From assembly GCF_001613305.1 (NCBI RefSeq), contig NZ_BDCC01000060.1, positions 62,001 through 126,000 on the forward strand: 64,000 nt of DNA, given 5' to 3'. How positions within the stretch are numbered: position 1 is the stretch's first letter; every line of letters begins with the position of its first letter. The notes below the pieces were generated by a model. The model did no database searches. It had not been told where the DNA came from and saw only the letters and a list, made by a program, of their open reading frames with translations. Shown in pieces: positions 9,013-18,329 of the stretch. This DNA comes from Nocardia vaccinii NBRC 15922. Lineage in GTDB: Bacteria; Actinomycetota; Actinomycetes; Mycobacteriales; Mycobacteriaceae. Both the position numbers and the translations under genes were made by a program.

Positions 9013-10233
9013 TCAGTTGGGATACCAGCTGGCGAAGGGGCGAGCGGGATCGAAGGTGACCGGGAGTGTTGTCAGGGCTCGGTGGAAAGGCCCTGGGCGC
9101 CAACTCAATTCGCTCGGATCGATCGAAAGTTCGATCTCGGGCAGGGCGTCGAGAAGCTGATCCACACCGTCCTGGGCGATCAGATAGGCCGACTGGCGAG
9201 CGGGACAGGCGTGCGGCCCCGCGCCCCAGGCCAGGTGGGATCGGTTACCGGTGTAGTCGCCGCCGCCGATGGCCGGGTCGTTGTTGCACGCCGCGATACT
9301 GATGATCACCGGCTGGTGGGCGGGCAGCCACACATCGTCGAGCAGGACCGGCTGGCGCGGATAGGTCATGCAGAAATTCGCGAGCGGCGGGTCCAGGAAC
9401 AAGACCTCGTCCAGCGCGTCGCGGGTGGACAGGCTGCCACCGAGCAGGCTGCCCGCGAAACGGTCGTTGGTCAGGATCAGCAGCAGCGTATTGGCGATGA
9501 GGTTGTGCACCGGCTCGACGCCCGCGCCGTACAGCGGCACGAGTTGCTCGATGACCTCCTGATCGTCGAAGCCCGCCGGATGCTGGATCAATCGGGTGGT
9601 GACGTCCTCGCCGGGCTCGGCACGTTTGCCCGCCACGAGTTCGCTCAGCGCCTCGATCAGCATCATGTTCCCCGCCGCCGCATCGTCCCCCTCGAAGATG
9701 GTCATGATGCCCGTGCTGACCCGCCGGCCGATCTCGGGTGAGCAGCCGAGCATCGCGTTGACCACCTGAAAGGCCAGCGGCCGTGCGTAGTCGACGATCA
9801 GGTCGGCGGAACCGGCCTCGCAGAACTGTGCAATCAGCGGTACCGCGATCCGCTCCACCACCGCGTGCATGCCGTGCAGATCGACCGCCGAGAGAGCCGC
9901 GACGTTGGCATCCCGGTATCGCCGATGTTCCTCACCCGAACTGCGCATCGCATTCGGCCGCCACGCCAGCATCGGCTTCACCGGACATTCATCCGCAACG
10001 TTCTTCTCCCACGACCGCGGATCGACCGGAAAACGCGCGGGATCGTGCAGAATCTGCACCGCGGTGCGGTAACCGATCACCAGCGTGGCGGGAACCTCCG
10101 GCGACAACTCGACCGGAACCAGCGATCCGTAGCGCTTGCGCATATCCCGGTAGCAATCGTGCGGCATGGCCGCGAATTCCGGGCTGTACAGGGCGGTGCG
10201 ATCACCATCGGAGTACATCGGCGGATTGATCAT
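9013..10233 (-). CDS. CYP157-like cytochrome P450 lacking the ExxR arginine
   Basis: A 406-residue P450. The haem-binding loop is present (HLAWGAGPHACPARQSAY, Cys at about 343), but at the K-helix the normal ExxR reads EVLF (residues 276-279) and the I-helix reads GAGVEPVHN without the usual Thr. Loss of ExxR is a known trait of the CYP157 family, often associated with conservon loci in Streptomyces. No CvnA-D-like roadblock or GTPase genes are seen here; the next gene on the other strand is a membrane kinase. A close paralogue with the same peculiarity lies at 40275-41519 in the integrase element. Function and redox partner are unknown. Confidence 0.9.
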   Translation of the reverse strand: MINPPMYSDGDRTALYSPEFAAMPHDCYRDMRKRYGSLVPVELSPEVPATLVIGYRTAVQILHDPARFPVDPRSWEKNVADECPVKPMLAWRPNAMRSSGEEHRRYRDANVAALSAVDLHGMHAVVERIAVPLIAQFCEAGSADLIVDYARPLAFQVVNAMLGCSPEIGRRVSTGIMTIFEGDDAAAGNMMLIEALSELVAGKRAEPGEDVTTRLIQHPAGFDDQEVIEQLVPLYGAGVEPVHNLIANTLLLILTNDRFAGSLLGGSLSTRDALDEVLFLDPPLANFCMTYPRQPVLLDDVWLPAHQPVIISIAACNNDPAIGGGDYTGNRSHLAWGAGPHACPARQSAYLIAQDGVDQLLDALPEIELSIDPSELSWRPGPFHRALTTLPVTFDPARPFASWYPN

Positions 10234-10642
10234 TCAGGCTTCACCTCGACCTCGGTCCGGTCGTGCAGACGGACGGCACGGCAGGTGCAGCCGGTCCGTC
10301 GGCGTGGACGTTCTGTTCGTGCGTGCCGTGTGCGACATATCCTCGATCAGGGTTGTAATCGGTTGAGCACGAGCGGAAACGGAGCACGGCTGTATGCCCT
10401 GACCTCGAATGTCATTGCTCCTCACCCATTCCTGAGCCAGCAGCATAGCAGTGGTGATCGACTTCGTATCGATGACCGCACGGCCGGCGCCGCGGCGATC
10501 GGCGATTGTCCTACCGCCGAATCGGATTCGCTGCGCGAAGGTCCGGGGCCACTCGACTCCGAAGCCGGTATCACCCTCGGATTCCGCGTCTACCAGCGGG
10601 TAAAGTACGGGGACGGGTCGGCGGGCGGATGAGGTAGGGCGG

Positions 10643-12913
10643 GTGATTGCGATGGTGGGCGACCGCGTTGCCATTGCCGAACGCTTGCTGCGGCTGGCCG
10701 GTCGCGTCGTCGCGGTGGGGTACCTCATCGGTCTCGTGCTCCTCGTACCCGATATGGGCGATCAGGCCCGGATGACCGCGATGTGGTGGACCCCGTTCGC
10801 CGTCGCGGTGGTGTTCGGACCCGGACTTGCCGTGGGCGCATTGAGCTTTCATCCCGATTCGGTGTGGATGCGGCGAGCCGCGATGCTCGCCGCGGTGGGC
10901 TTTCCCGTGGCGAACGGGGCCTGGCTGATCGCCTGGCGGCACCTGCCACTGCATGCCGATCAGTGGCTCGCGGACGTTCCGGCGCTTGCCGGACTGTCCG
11001 CGGCGGTCGCCTGGCCCGCGTGGGCGAGTCTGCTGACGCTCGTCGTCGCGGCGTTCACCGCCACGGTCGTGAACTACACCGGCCGGGCGCCGGAGGTGAA
11101 CGTGCCGTTCGTGCCGGATCTGCTCTACGCCTGCGGCTACAGCGCCCTGTTCGTGGCCGGGCTGCTGATGTTCGTTCGCACGGGCCGTCTCCTGCAGACG
11201 ATCCAGACCGACGCGTTCCGGGGCGCCGCGTCGGCGGCCGCCATGCGCGGCCGCGCCGACGAGCGCGCACGATTCGCCGCCTTGACCCACGACTGGGTGA
11301 TGTCCACCCTGCTGACCGCCGCCCGGGGCGGCGAGCGAGACACCGTGCGGCGGCAGGCGTTACGAACACTGAACTACCTCGACGACCTCGAATATCCGTT
11401 CGGGCGAGTGCTCGACGCGCGCGATGCCGCCGCCCGGTTGCGAGCGGTGATCAACCAGATCGAGCCGAAACTGCCGGTCGCGATCGAGCTCGCGGCCGAC
11501 GCCGAGCGGTGGGCTTTCCCCGCCGCGGCGGTGAGCGTGACCGCCGCGGCCGCCGGCGAGGCGGTTCGAAACAGCCTGCGGCACGCGGGCATCGGCGTAT
11601 ACCGCCACGTCGGCATCCGCCTCGGCGGCGGCGGATTCCAGGTGGTGGTCACCGACGACGGCGTCGGCTTCGACCCCGTCGCCGAGCGTCCGGACCGGCT
11701 CGGCATCACGCTCAGCATCCGGGCCCGGATGCGACAACTGGGCGGCGGCAGCGCTGCGATAACGTCCCGTCCCGGCGCGGGAACCACAGTCCGACTGCGC
11801 TGGTCGGGACCGCCGATCGATCGCCGCGCCGCCCTGGACGAATACGGCGGTCCGACTGCGAAATCCGCTGCGCCGCTGAGTATGCGGACCTTGCTCGGCA
11901 TGCGCACACCCGCCGCCCGGCTGCTCGTCGGGTGCTACCTGGTCGCCTACGCCGCCTCGATCGCGACCACCCCGGCGCTGATCTCCGCGCCGTGGCCGGC
12001 CCTGGCCTGTCTGCTCCTGACCACGGCGGCGATGGCCGCGATCCTCGCCACGCCGGGCGACCCGCCGTCACTCGGAGTCTCGCTGGCCATCCTCGGCGCG
12101 GGCGGACCGGCCCAGTTCGCGATCGTCTCCGCCGTGGACTCGATGTGGCACGACACGACCGTGCAGGAATGGTCCCTCGGCTCCGCCGCGGTGGTGTGCA
12201 CCTTCCTGTGCCTGCGCGGCCGCGTCGTATTCAGCTGGCTCGCAATGGCATTCGTCTTCACCGAATTCGCGATCCGGGTCGGCCTGCCCGCCGATGGCGC
12301 CCGCGGGTTCACCGTCCCGTTCCTGTATCTCGCCCCGCTGGTCGCCGCGACGTTCTTCGCTCGCGTCATCCGCCCGGTCGCCAGCACCGTCCTGGATCTG
12401 CGCGCGGACACCCTGCACCGGATCTCCGCTGAAGCCGCCGAAGCCGCCGCGATCGCCGAACGGGATCGGCAGCTGCATCGACTCGGCCGACTCACCCGGC
12501 CCCTCCTGGAGCAGCTCGCCGGTTCCGAATCCATCGACGACGTCCGGGACGAGTGCGCTCTGCAGGAAGCCGAACTACGCGATGCCCTGCGAGCTCCCCT
12601 GCTCGCGCACTCCCCGGTCGTCGCCGCCGCCCGCGCCGCCCGCGGCCGCGGCGTCCAAGTGCTGCTGTACGACGAGCACGGACTCGACGACGTCACCGAG
12701 CAGGTCCTGCAGCGCCTGCGCACAGTGGCCGTCGCCGAACTCGACCGTGCCCGAGACGGTTCCGTCGTCGTCCGCATCCAACGCCCCGGCCGCCGCCCCC
12801 TGGTCACCATCGTGGCCAACGGTTCGGACGGCACCCACCGCACCGAACTCGATCAGCACGCGCGTCCGCTGGAACAACTCCTCGACACTCGCTCGGCCCG
12901 GGCGCACCCGTGA
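10643..12913 (+). CDS. Large membrane-bound histidine-kinase-like protein with two membrane modules
   Basis: A 756-residue protein. Residues 1-180 hold about five membrane segments. Then comes a HisKA_3-like helix (DERARFAALTHDWVMSTLL) and an HATPase domain with N box (GEAVRNSLRHAG), G1 (VVTDDGVGFDP) and G2 (SRPGAGTTVRLRW). After a linker a second membrane block follows (about 405-580), and a C-terminal coiled helix plus a degenerate domain (AEAAAIAERDRQLHRLGRLT to VQVLLYDEHGLDDVTEQVLQ) without recognisable ATP-binding boxes. No response regulator is adjacent, so it is an orphan kinase or ATP-dependent sensor. The start is the GTG at 10643 or the ATG at 10652, with GAGGTAGGG upstream. The neighbours are a divergent CYP157-like P450 and a convergent small gene. 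Confidence 0.85.
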   Translation: MIAMVGDRVAIAERLLRLAGRVVAVGYLIGLVLLVPDMGDQARMTAMWWTPFAVAVVFGPGLAVGALSFHPDSVWMRRAAMLAAVGFPVANGAWLIAWRHLPLHADQWLADVPALAGLSAAVAWPAWASLLTLVVAAFTATVVNYTGRAPEVNVPFVPDLLYACGYSALFVAGLLMFVRTGRLLQTIQTDAFRGAASAAAMRGRADERARFAALTHDWVMSTLLTAARGGERDTVRRQALRTLNYLDDLEYPFGRVLDARDAAARLRAVINQIEPKLPVAIELAADAERWAFPAAAVSVTAAAAGEAVRNSLRHAGIGVYRHVGIRLGGGGFQVVVTDDGVGFDPVAERPDRLGITLSIRARMRQLGGGSAAITSRPGAGTTVRLRWSGPPIDRRAALDEYGGPTAKSAAPLSMRTLLGMRTPAARLLVGCYLVAYAASIATTPALISAPWPALACLLLTTAAMAAILATPGDPPSLGVSLAILGAGGPAQFAIVSAVDSMWHDTTVQEWSLGSAAVVCTFLCLRGRVVFSWLAMAFVFTEFAIRVGLPADGARGFTVPFLYLAPLVAATFFARVIRPVASTVLDLRADTLHRISAEAAEAAAIAERDRQLHRLGRLTRPLLEQLAGSESIDDVRDECALQEAELRDALRAPLLAHSPVVAAARAARGRGVQVLLYDEHGLDDVTEQVLQRLRTVAVAELDRARDGSVVVRIQRPGRRPLVTIVANGSDGTHRTELDQHARPLEQLLDTRSARAHP

Positions 12914-13230
12914 CCGATCGCGCCGCCGACATCCGGGCACGACGAGCGCGCGGCGAGCATGCACGCCACGTCGACGAGTGCGAATCCGAGACCGTCGGCG
13001 TACAGATGCGCGATCTCGGGCACGAGATCGCCGGTGTCGTCGAACTGTCCGGTGAGCACGATCTCCGCCAGCGTCATCCCGATGAGAGCCTGCTCACGAG
13101 AGAGGCGCAACCGAGTGGGCAGGTACGACAAGATCCACATTCCGCGGTGAGATTCGGGAAGGTCGACGCGGAAGGCCACCTCCAGAATCCGGTCACTCGT
13201 GATCAGCCATTCGGTCTCATTGATGGTCAT
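12853..13230 (-). CDS. Small hypothetical protein, convergent with the kinase gene
   Basis: 125 residues from the ATG at 13230 (MTINETEWLITSDRILEVAF). The first 85 residues look like a real globular protein (LTGQFDDTGDLVPEIAHLYADG is a conserved-looking acidic stretch), while the tail past about residue 95 overlaps the 3' end of the kinase gene by 61 bases and is Cys/Arg-rich. The frame is open up to 13350, where an alternative start would add a CRHC pair. I do not recognise the family. Confidence 0.5.
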   Translation of the reverse strand: MTINETEWLITSDRILEVAFRVDLPESHRGMWILSYLPTRLRLSREQALIGMTLAEIVLTGQFDDTGDLVPEIAHLYADGLGFALVDVACMLAARSSCPDVGGAIGHGCARAERVSRSCSSGRAC

Positions 13231-13446
13231 ATCGACTCGATTCCGTAGGTTCGCCGGAATTTCTGCGGTGTTTGCCGCAAGAATCGCCCGCGAACAATGT
13301 CGGCACAAGAATTCCTCGGTCCGTTCGCGGGCCGCGATGCGGTTTTGCACGCTGTGCGGGCAGAACGACGCGAGAAAAGGACACGGTCTGCCTCACCGAG
13401 ATAATCTGAGGGTCTCGCTATAAACGAATACGGGATTCAGGGACCG

Positions 13447-14880
13447 GTGGTTCGCATGCCGAACAGCCCACAGAGCACCAAACACGCCCGGCGTGTGGCC
13501 CACGCGGTCCAGCTTGCGGGAGGATCCGACCATCAAGCCGCACTCGCCGTACACCACCAGTGCGGCCTGTCGCTGCTGCGGGCGCATCGGATCGCGCGCG
13601 GGTACACCCTCGTCGAGGCCGTCGAGCTGCTGAAGGACGTGCTGGCATCGCGCGGAACACCCAGCGCGGGACTGAGCCATCAGCGCCTGTCGCAGTGGGA
13701 GCACGGCCAGGACGTGCCGACGCCGCGATATCTGGACGCGCTCTGTTACCTCTACCGAACCAGACCCGACCGGCTCGGTTTCGGGAACGACTACTCGGAC
13801 CTGGAGCCCCTCTCGCACAACGGAATTCAGGACGCCATGGATCGACGCCACTTCCTCGGTCTCGCCTCGGCGAGCGCCGCGGCCGTCACGGCGCACCCGG
13901 CCGCGGAGCTGTTCGGCGAGGAGATCGGCTCGTCGGGCGCGCGGCCCACCACCGCGGCGCAGGTCGCCTTGCTGGAAGAGCGGACCGAGCGGATCGGATA
14001 CCACTTGTACACCGCGCCGGCGGATTTCATCCCCGCCCGGATGGTGGATCTGGCCCGCATCCAGACCTGCCTGCTGACCACCCGAAGCGAGGAACTGCGG
14101 CGCAGACTGCATCGGCTGTACGCCAAGAATGCCGGACTGATAGCCATGCGGCTCACCGATGTGGCGGGCGCGGGCGATGCGTTCGCGTGGTACGGCATCG
14201 CCCGGCGCGCGGCCCGGCGCGCGCAGGACGACGCCGTACAGGCGTGGATCGCCGCATGGACCTGTGACGCGTGCGCGGGCTATGGCCGGCTCGACCTCGG
14301 CCTGGCCGCCGCGCGCGCCGCACAATCGGCCGGAGCCGAACGCGCCAACTCGGCGACGGTGTTGGGTTTTCTCACCGAGGCGGGGGTACAGGCACGTTCG
14401 GGTCGACATCGCGAAACACTCGAGGCGGTGCGCAAGGCCGATCGGATGTTCGACCGCCTGCCCGAAAAAGCAACCGCCGCTGACGGTTTCCACGCCAGCG
14501 AGTATCTGCTGCGCTGGCATCAGGCCAACGCCCTGGCGCTGGTCGGCGCGCACGAGCACGCGACGCCGTTACGTGAGCGGGTGCTGGAACTACCGGTGGC
14601 CCGACACGACCGGGTCGGACTGGCACTCCTGCAACTCGACGGCGCCGCGGCCGGCCTGGACGCGGGACAGGCCGAGCAATGCTGCCATACGATCGGCAGC
14701 ATATGGAGCCGGCTCCCCGACGACCTGCGCTTCGGTCTGGTCCACGAACGGATCGTCGAACTCCTGGACGCCCTCGAATCGCGCCGCATCGCCATACCCG
14801 AGGCGGCCGAGGTTCGTCAGCTGCTCGAGGTGTCGTCCACCGAACACAGGACCTTGCCCGCATCGGCTCGCCACCACTGA
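13447..14880 (+). CDS. XRE-type HTH regulator with TPR-like C-terminal region
   Basis: A 477-residue protein of the type common in Nocardia and Streptomyces: an N-terminal HTH (LLRAHRIARGYTLVEAVELL, then HQRLSQWEHGQDVPTPRYL), a twin-arginine-like RRHFLGLASASAAAV segment that is typical of the family rather than a real signal, and about 330 residues of alpha-helical repeats rich in Ala/Arg/Leu. These proteins resemble signalling regulators that bind peptides through TPR-like repeats. The start is GTG 13447 or ATG 13456. It is upstream of and convergent with the oxygenase gene at 14967. Confidence 0.82.
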   Translation: MVRMPNSPQSTKHARRVAHAVQLAGGSDHQAALAVHHQCGLSLLRAHRIARGYTLVEAVELLKDVLASRGTPSAGLSHQRLSQWEHGQDVPTPRYLDALCYLYRTRPDRLGFGNDYSDLEPLSHNGIQDAMDRRHFLGLASASAAAVTAHPAAELFGEEIGSSGARPTTAAQVALLEERTERIGYHLYTAPADFIPARMVDLARIQTCLLTTRSEELRRRLHRLYAKNAGLIAMRLTDVAGAGDAFAWYGIARRAARRAQDDAVQAWIAAWTCDACAGYGRLDLGLAAARAAQSAGAERANSATVLGFLTEAGVQARSGRHRETLEAVRKADRMFDRLPEKATAADGFHASEYLLRWHQANALALVGAHEHATPLRERVLELPVARHDRVGLALLQLDGAAAGLDAGQAEQCCHTIGSIWSRLPDDLRFGLVHERIVELLDALESRRIAIPEAAEVRQLLEVSSTEHRTLPASARHH

Positions 14881-14966
14881 GGTCCCGACTACCGCCCGGG
14901 CGAGGTGTTCGCCGAGGACATGCCTCGACGAACACTGCTGTTGGATCCGATTCCGGCGGCCGCCTC

Positions 14967-15989
14967 TCAGCCGATCGCGCGCCCACCTCCCCGGCGGCGA
15001 TGGTCCCTGATCGAAGCGCACGTGTAGGTGCGCAACAGCCAGCGATCCGTGCCGTCGTAACGCGGCTCGAATACGGTGCGGCCGTGGACCGTTCGCCGAT
15101 TGTCCACCAGCAGCAGATCCCCCGGCCGCGAGTGATGACGGATCGCCGCCCGATCCAATGCCTCGGTCAGGGCGGTCAATGCCGAGGCCGCCTCCTCGTC
15201 ATCCGGGTCGGCGGGATGCTGGTAGACCGCGTCGAAGCAGATCTCCGGGTCCGCGGCGGGCCCGGTCAGCACCGGCATCGTGACCAAGTCCGCATCCGGA
15301 ATGTCGTGCTCCACCGAAGGCGTCATGACGAAGCGGGATTCGCGCAGTATCGACCGGATGCGGCCGGGCAGCTCCAGATTGCGAGCTGCCGCGACCACCG
15401 TGGCCGCGCCCGAATGGCCACGCAGGCACAGCAATCCGAAGTGGTCGCACCGGTCTTCGGTGAAACCGTCCTCGACATGCCATGCCAGCGCCGCGACACT
15501 CCCAGCGCCGCTTTGGGCCTGCTCCTGACCGAGTACCGGGACAACATGTTCGACCAGCCGCCCATCGATCAGCGAGCGGAAGGTGAACGGCTCACCCAAT
15601 GCCCATGCCACAGCCATCAGAACCAGTGCGGCGGCGTCGACCGTCGGCATCGCCGTCCGCGGCGTCCGGGTCGGCGGGGTGGCGGGCAGTCCGCGCAGAT
15701 CACCGCACATTCCTCGGAGCAACAACACGTTGTGTTCCGTACCGACCGTGCGGAACCTGTGCAGCGCTTCGAGCACCGTCCCCGGAAAGCTGCCGATCAG
15801 GCTGGACGCGACCGCGACGGGATCCTCGTCGAAGCGACGCCGCCGGGCCGCGCGCGCCGCTGCGGCCCAGACCTGCGCGGATTCCCGTGCGTTCAGCACC
15901 AGCACTTCATCGGGTGCGAGCCGAGCGCTCTCCGAATTACCTCTGTTCGCGACGTCGTCCGGACGCGCGAAAATATCATGATCGAACAT
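14967..15989 (-). CDS. Clavaminate-synthase-like Fe(II)/2-oxoglutarate oxygenase
   Basis: A 340-residue member of the TauD/TfdA superfamily closest to the clavaminate synthase / VioC / AsnO group, which hydroxylate free or carrier-bound amino acids. The iron facial triad is visible as HxE (ALAWHVEDGFTED, H171 and E173) with the distal His in NRRTVHGRTVFEPRYDG (H302) and the 2-oxoglutarate-binding Arg in RWLLRTY. The ATG at 15989 follows AGGGAGA; a longer reading to 16037 is less likely. No NRPS or other biosynthetic genes surround it, so it may act in trans or on a free amino acid. It lies between two XRE/TPR regulators; the divergent one at 16324 is the better candidate for its control. Confidence 0.88.
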   Translation of the reverse strand: MFDHDIFARPDDVANRGNSESARLAPDEVLVLNARESAQVWAAAARAARRRRFDEDPVAVASSLIGSFPGTVLEALHRFRTVGTEHNVLLLRGMCGDLRGLPATPPTRTPRTAMPTVDAAALVLMAVAWALGEPFTFRSLIDGRLVEHVVPVLGQEQAQSGAGSVAALAWHVEDGFTEDRCDHFGLLCLRGHSGAATVVAAARNLELPGRIRSILRESRFVMTPSVEHDIPDADLVTMPVLTGPAADPEICFDAVYQHPADPDDEEAASALTALTEALDRAAIRHHSRPGDLLLVDNRRTVHGRTVFEPRYDGTDRWLLRTYTCASIRDHRRRGGGRAIG

Positions 15990-16275
15990 CGTGTGGATCT
16001 CCCTGATCAATAACCGCTGCTGTAATCCGATACTCATGAGTGACCTGTGTGTGTAATCGCTTCAACCACCCCCGTGCTCCGAATTTCGACTGCGCGACGC
16101 CCGTTCAGCGTCGTCCGGTCTCCGCCTTCCGGTGCGCCCCGACGAGGCGGAGAACGCACAAATGCAATCGCAGGACGGGTAATCGCTGCGCATGACGGTC
16201 CACCTCGCAATCTCGGCGTGAAAGATCGAAACCGAATGGCTCCACCGAATAGTGCCCTTTCCCCCTGCCCGGAAC

Positions 16276-16310
16276 CGTCAAATACTTGACGATTCCGGGG
16301 ACAGTTCCCC
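16276..16310. promoter_or_regulatory. Two inverted repeats in the XRE promoter
   Basis: CGTCAA at 16276-16281 and TTGACG at 16286-16291 form one palindromic site; GGGGA at 16297-16301 and TCCCC at 16306-16310 form a second. They lie 14 to 48 bases before the ATG at 16324, as expected for autoregulation by the XRE protein. The rest of the 330-base gap back to 15990 shows no gene. Confidence 0.5.
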
Positions 16311-16323
16311 ATAAACTCGATAT

Positions 16324-17553
16324 ATGGGCACAAGCACCGATGCCGCCATATCCACCGGTGCCCGGATACGGAGAGCGCGGCGGTCGAAGAAACTGAGCCA
16401 GGCGGCGCTGGCGGGGCTCGTGGACCGATCCGAGTCCTGGATGCGCGGAGTCGAGGCCGGCCGGATCAACCTGGACAAGCACTCGGTGATCGACCGGCTC
16501 TCCAGCGTGCTCGAAGTCGAGGTGTCATGGCTGCTCGGGCAGCCGCTCGAGGCCGGTCCCGACATGGAATACGCTGCGGTGCCGGCGCTTCGCACAGCCC
16601 TGCGACGTACGAGCCTGGGACTGTCGGGACATCCCGGCCTGCGTTCGGTGGCGCCGCAGCCCCTGCTGACAGATCTGCGCGCCGAGATCGACCGGATCAC
16701 CCGACGCCGGCAGGCCGCGAACCTGCCCGAGGTCATGCGGCAATTACCCGACCTGGCCGAGTCGCTGAACACCGCCGTGTTGATGGCCTCCGGAGCCGAA
16801 CGCGACGTCGTCGACGGCTTGATCGTGGAGACCTCACATGTCGCCCGCACCGTATTGAATCAGCTCGGATATCACGACCTGGCCTGGACAGCGGTGGAAA
16901 ACGCCGCCACGGCCGCGGCCCGGTTGGGCGATCCGCTGATGCGGGCGTGGTCGGCATGGGATCGCTGCGGCGTGCTCTTGCACACCCACCAGATCGGCGA
17001 TGCGCTCACGGTCGCCGAGGCCGCTCTCACCGAATTGCAGGAACTGATGAAAGCGCCTACACCACAGGTGCTTTCACTCTGGGGAGCACTGCACCTGCGC
17101 TGCGCCGTGGCCTCCGCCCGCCGACGCGACGCCGCGTCCGCGTGGGCCCATCTCGCCGAGGCGGAGTCCGCGGCGGCTCGAATCGGCATGGACCGCAACG
17201 ACTTCCAAACCGTGTTCGGACCCACCAACTGTGACATCCATGCCGCGGAGATCGCCGTGGCGCTGCATCGACCCGATATCGCGTTACGGCGGCACGACCG
17301 CATTGATCTGGACCGGTTGCCGTCCAAGGAACGACAGACCCGTCATCGCATCGAAATCGCCCGGGCCTACAGTCAACTCGCCGATGATTCCGCCGCGGTC
17401 GAACAACTGATCCGGGCCGCCGCTGTGGCACCGCAGTACGTCTACAAGCATCCGACGGTCCACGACCTCATCGCCGAACTGCGCCACCGAGCCCAGCCCA
17501 CCGCAGTCGACGCCGGACTCGGCGCACTCGAACGTGCCATCCGGCTCACCTGA
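16324..17553 (+). CDS. XRE-family regulator with TPR-like repeats
   Basis: A 409-residue protein. Residues 10-75 are a classical lambda-repressor-type HTH (ARIRRARRSKKLSQAALAGL then VDRSESWMRGVEAGRINLDK) and the remainder is helical repeat (ARTVLNQLGYHDLAWTAVEN, ARLGDPLMRAWSAWDRCGVL). This is the usual architecture of actinobacterial XRE/TPR regulators of secondary metabolism or development. It is divergent from the clavaminate-synthase-like gene and has two palindromes right before its start. Nothing identifies its ligand. Confidence 0.88.
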   Translation: MGTSTDAAISTGARIRRARRSKKLSQAALAGLVDRSESWMRGVEAGRINLDKHSVIDRLSSVLEVEVSWLLGQPLEAGPDMEYAAVPALRTALRRTSLGLSGHPGLRSVAPQPLLTDLRAEIDRITRRRQAANLPEVMRQLPDLAESLNTAVLMASGAERDVVDGLIVETSHVARTVLNQLGYHDLAWTAVENAATAAARLGDPLMRAWSAWDRCGVLLHTHQIGDALTVAEAALTELQELMKAPTPQVLSLWGALHLRCAVASARRRDAASAWAHLAEAESAAARIGMDRNDFQTVFGPTNCDIHAAEIAVALHRPDIALRRHDRIDLDRLPSKERQTRHRIEIARAYSQLADDSAAVEQLIRAAAVAPQYVYKHPTVHDLIAELRHRAQPTAVDAGLGALERAIRLT

Positions 17554-17615
17554 AGGGAGCCGGATTCGATTCGCCTTGCCGGACTTCACGGCTCAGCCCG
17601 GATCCCGCGACCCGA

Positions 17616-18329
17616 TCACACGCCTATGGATTCGGAACCGTGCGGCGCACCGATCGCATTGGTGACGAGATGAAGCCGCCGCTGCTGCGGATCGGTCAGC
17701 GCCGGGACCAGCAGGGTGGGCATACCGACCTCGATCGCGACGCCGTCACGGGACGCGCGGTCGCCGACCATGAGGGTCTGCTCGGCGCGCGTGCCGAGCA
17801 ATTCCAGGGCACGCCGGAAAATAGCCGGATCGGGCTTCTGAATTCCCTGTTCGCCGGACAGCACGAAGGTATCGATCGAATCGAGCAGCCTCGCCTCCTC
17901 GAACATCGGGCGAATATCGAAATGAATGTTGCTCAGCACACCGATCTTGCAATTCTTCTCGAGGAGAGATGCCACGGTGTGAGCCGCGTCGACCGCGAAA
18001 ATGTTGTACGCCGGATCGGAATCCACCGCGAACAACGCGTCGGCGAGCTCGTCGTCCAGACCGGCATCCGCGAACACCGTGTAGTAGGTCTCCCGGTGCC
18101 GCTCGGCGCTGGTGTTCCCGTGCGGCGACTGAAGACGATTAGGTTGACCTGCGGCTTTCCGTATCTCATCCAGCAATGCGCGGACCGCGTGATCATCGTG
18201 TTCACGGCGAGCCAACCGCAACGCCTCGCGCGCCCAACCCTCCTGCGTCAGTTCGGACACGAGCGTGCCTCGCCAGTCGAATACAACCGCCCGGATCGGA
18301 TGCGGCTTCGAATCTTCAGATGTCGACAT
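17616..18329 (-). CDS. HAD-superfamily hydrolase with Arg in motif I
   Basis: A 237-residue HAD protein. Motif I reads FDWRGTLV: the nucleophile Asp18 is kept, but the second Asp of DxD (general acid/base) is Arg20. Motif II (GVLSN), motif III Lys (GIQKPDPAIFRRALE) and motif IV (LMVGDRASRDGVAIEVG) are present. Dehalogenase and phosphonatase members also replace the second Asp, so a non-phosphatase role is possible. Start at 18329 (MSTSEDSKPHP); the ribosome site is weak and translation may be leaderless. It is a lone gene just upstream of tRNA-Pro, on the opposite strand. Confidence 0.85.
   Translation of the reverse strand: MSTSEDSKPHPIRAVVFDWRGTLVSELTQEGWAREALRLARREHDDHAVRALLDEIRKAAGQPNRLQSPHGNTSAERHRETYYTVFADAGLDDELADALFAVDSDPAYNIFAVDAAHTVASLLEKNCKIGVLSNIHFDIRPMFEEARLLDSIDTFVLSGEQGIQKPDPAIFRRALELLGTRAEQTLMVGDRASRDGVAIEVGMPTLLVPALTDPQQRRLHLVTNAIGAPHGSESIGV

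Noticed and set aside
9013..12913. Conservon (CvnA-E) hypothesis for the CYP157-like P450 and kinase
   Set aside because: No roadblock, DUF742 or GTPase genes beside them, and the kinase has a different architecture.
16034..16333. Leftward 99-codon frame before the XRE gene
   Set aside because: It covers the operator region of the XRE gene and overlaps its start; no coding character.
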